A DNA stretch of 64,000 nt from Dermatophagoides farinae (Eukaryota > Arthropoda > Arachnida > Sarcoptiformes > Pyroglyphidae), in contig NC_134681.1 in NCBI RefSeq assembly GCF_024713945.1, positions 1,798,001 to 1,862,000 of the forward strand. The letters run 5' to 3'. The position numbers and the translations under genes were made by a program. Positions 63,940 to 64,000 of the stretch are shown one piece after another (the first letter of the stretch is position 1; each line of letters begins with the position of its first letter). The notes under the pieces are model-generated. The model saw only the letters and a program-made list of their open reading frames with translations, did no database searches and had not been told where the DNA came from.

Positions 63940-64000
63940 GCTCAACTATACAATAACTTGTTCGATGAAATTTTTTTCTTCTTCACCAAAAACTGAAATT

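Larger units (their letters stand above)
55142..64000. other. 8.9 kb repeat-rich region upstream of the ZNF423/Oaz-like gene
   Basis: No convincing coding exon. It is built of microsatellites (GGT 55837-55865, TC 56823-56852, GTT 60361-60421, ATC 63183-63222, CA 63895-63933), homopolymers up to 25 bases (poly-T 62959-62983) and GATGAT/CAACAA tracts. Several CpG-containing motifs (GGCGCC near 56720, TACGCGC near 59195, CGCGCCC near 59242 and 60274) stand out from the AT background and could be regulatory. A GC-rich alanine-coding mini-ORF lies at 63557-63602. Confidence 0.5.

Noticed and set aside
1-64000. tRNA, rRNA or snRNA genes
   Set aside because: No cloverleaf with a GGTTCRA-type box, no rRNA-like block and no snRNA signature was seen by eye; a covariance-model scan could still find one.

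Overview
The window is animal nuclear DNA, AT-rich, dense in microsatellites and T/A homopolymers. Its genes have short GT-AG introns, mostly 54-130 bp. The gene set (RAF kinase, EMRE, SMIM20, an IQSEC-type Arf GEF, a ZNF423/Oaz-type zinc-finger protein, and an SDR ending in the arthropod-like GGRHAMCPR) points to an arthropod. Compact introns plus homopolymer-rich spacers suggest an acariform/astigmatid mite (Dermatophagoides-like). That lineage is an inference, not proven here. No virus, prokaryotic operon, CRISPR array or rRNA was seen.

Left part (1-31.9 kb) is gene-dense, with ten multi-exon genes whose exon phases all close without a stop. In order: SLC35B4-like nucleotide-sugar transporter (-), a classical SDR (-), a USP20/33-type deubiquitinase (+), RAF (-), a long MRP/ABCC transporter (+), SLC30A9 (+), UBE2A/RAD6 (-), ABHD18 (+), SMIM20 (-) and EMRE/SMDT1 (+). 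Divergent pairs SDR/USP, RAF/ABCC, UBE2A/ABHD18 and SMIM20/EMRE share upstream regions of 0.3-2.2 kb.

Middle and right part (31.9-64 kb) is gene-poor. A 10.5 kb spacer without convincing coding exons precedes an IQSEC/schizo-like Arf GEF (+). This gene faces, tail to tail, a ZNF423/Oaz-like zinc-finger gene (-). A further 8.9 kb of repeat-rich DNA upstream of that gene reaches the window end.

Functional themes: SLC30A9, ABHD18, SMIM20 and EMRE all have known or proposed mitochondrial roles and fall within 10 kb, with UBE2A among them. RAF, IQSEC and USP20/33 are signalling or turnover proteins. Many proteins carry runs of Asn, Gln, Ser, Thr, Asp or His encoded by the same ATC/CAA/GAT-type triplet repeats that fill the spacers.

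The best leads are: short TA-flanked inverted-repeat elements with CAGT ends inside two divergent promoters; the SMIM20/EMRE head-to-head pair; an acidic tail on RAD6; a USP20/33 apparently lacking its ZnF-UBP domain; two single-base frame breaks in the IQSEC gene; and an isolated exon-like island at 54.25 kb.
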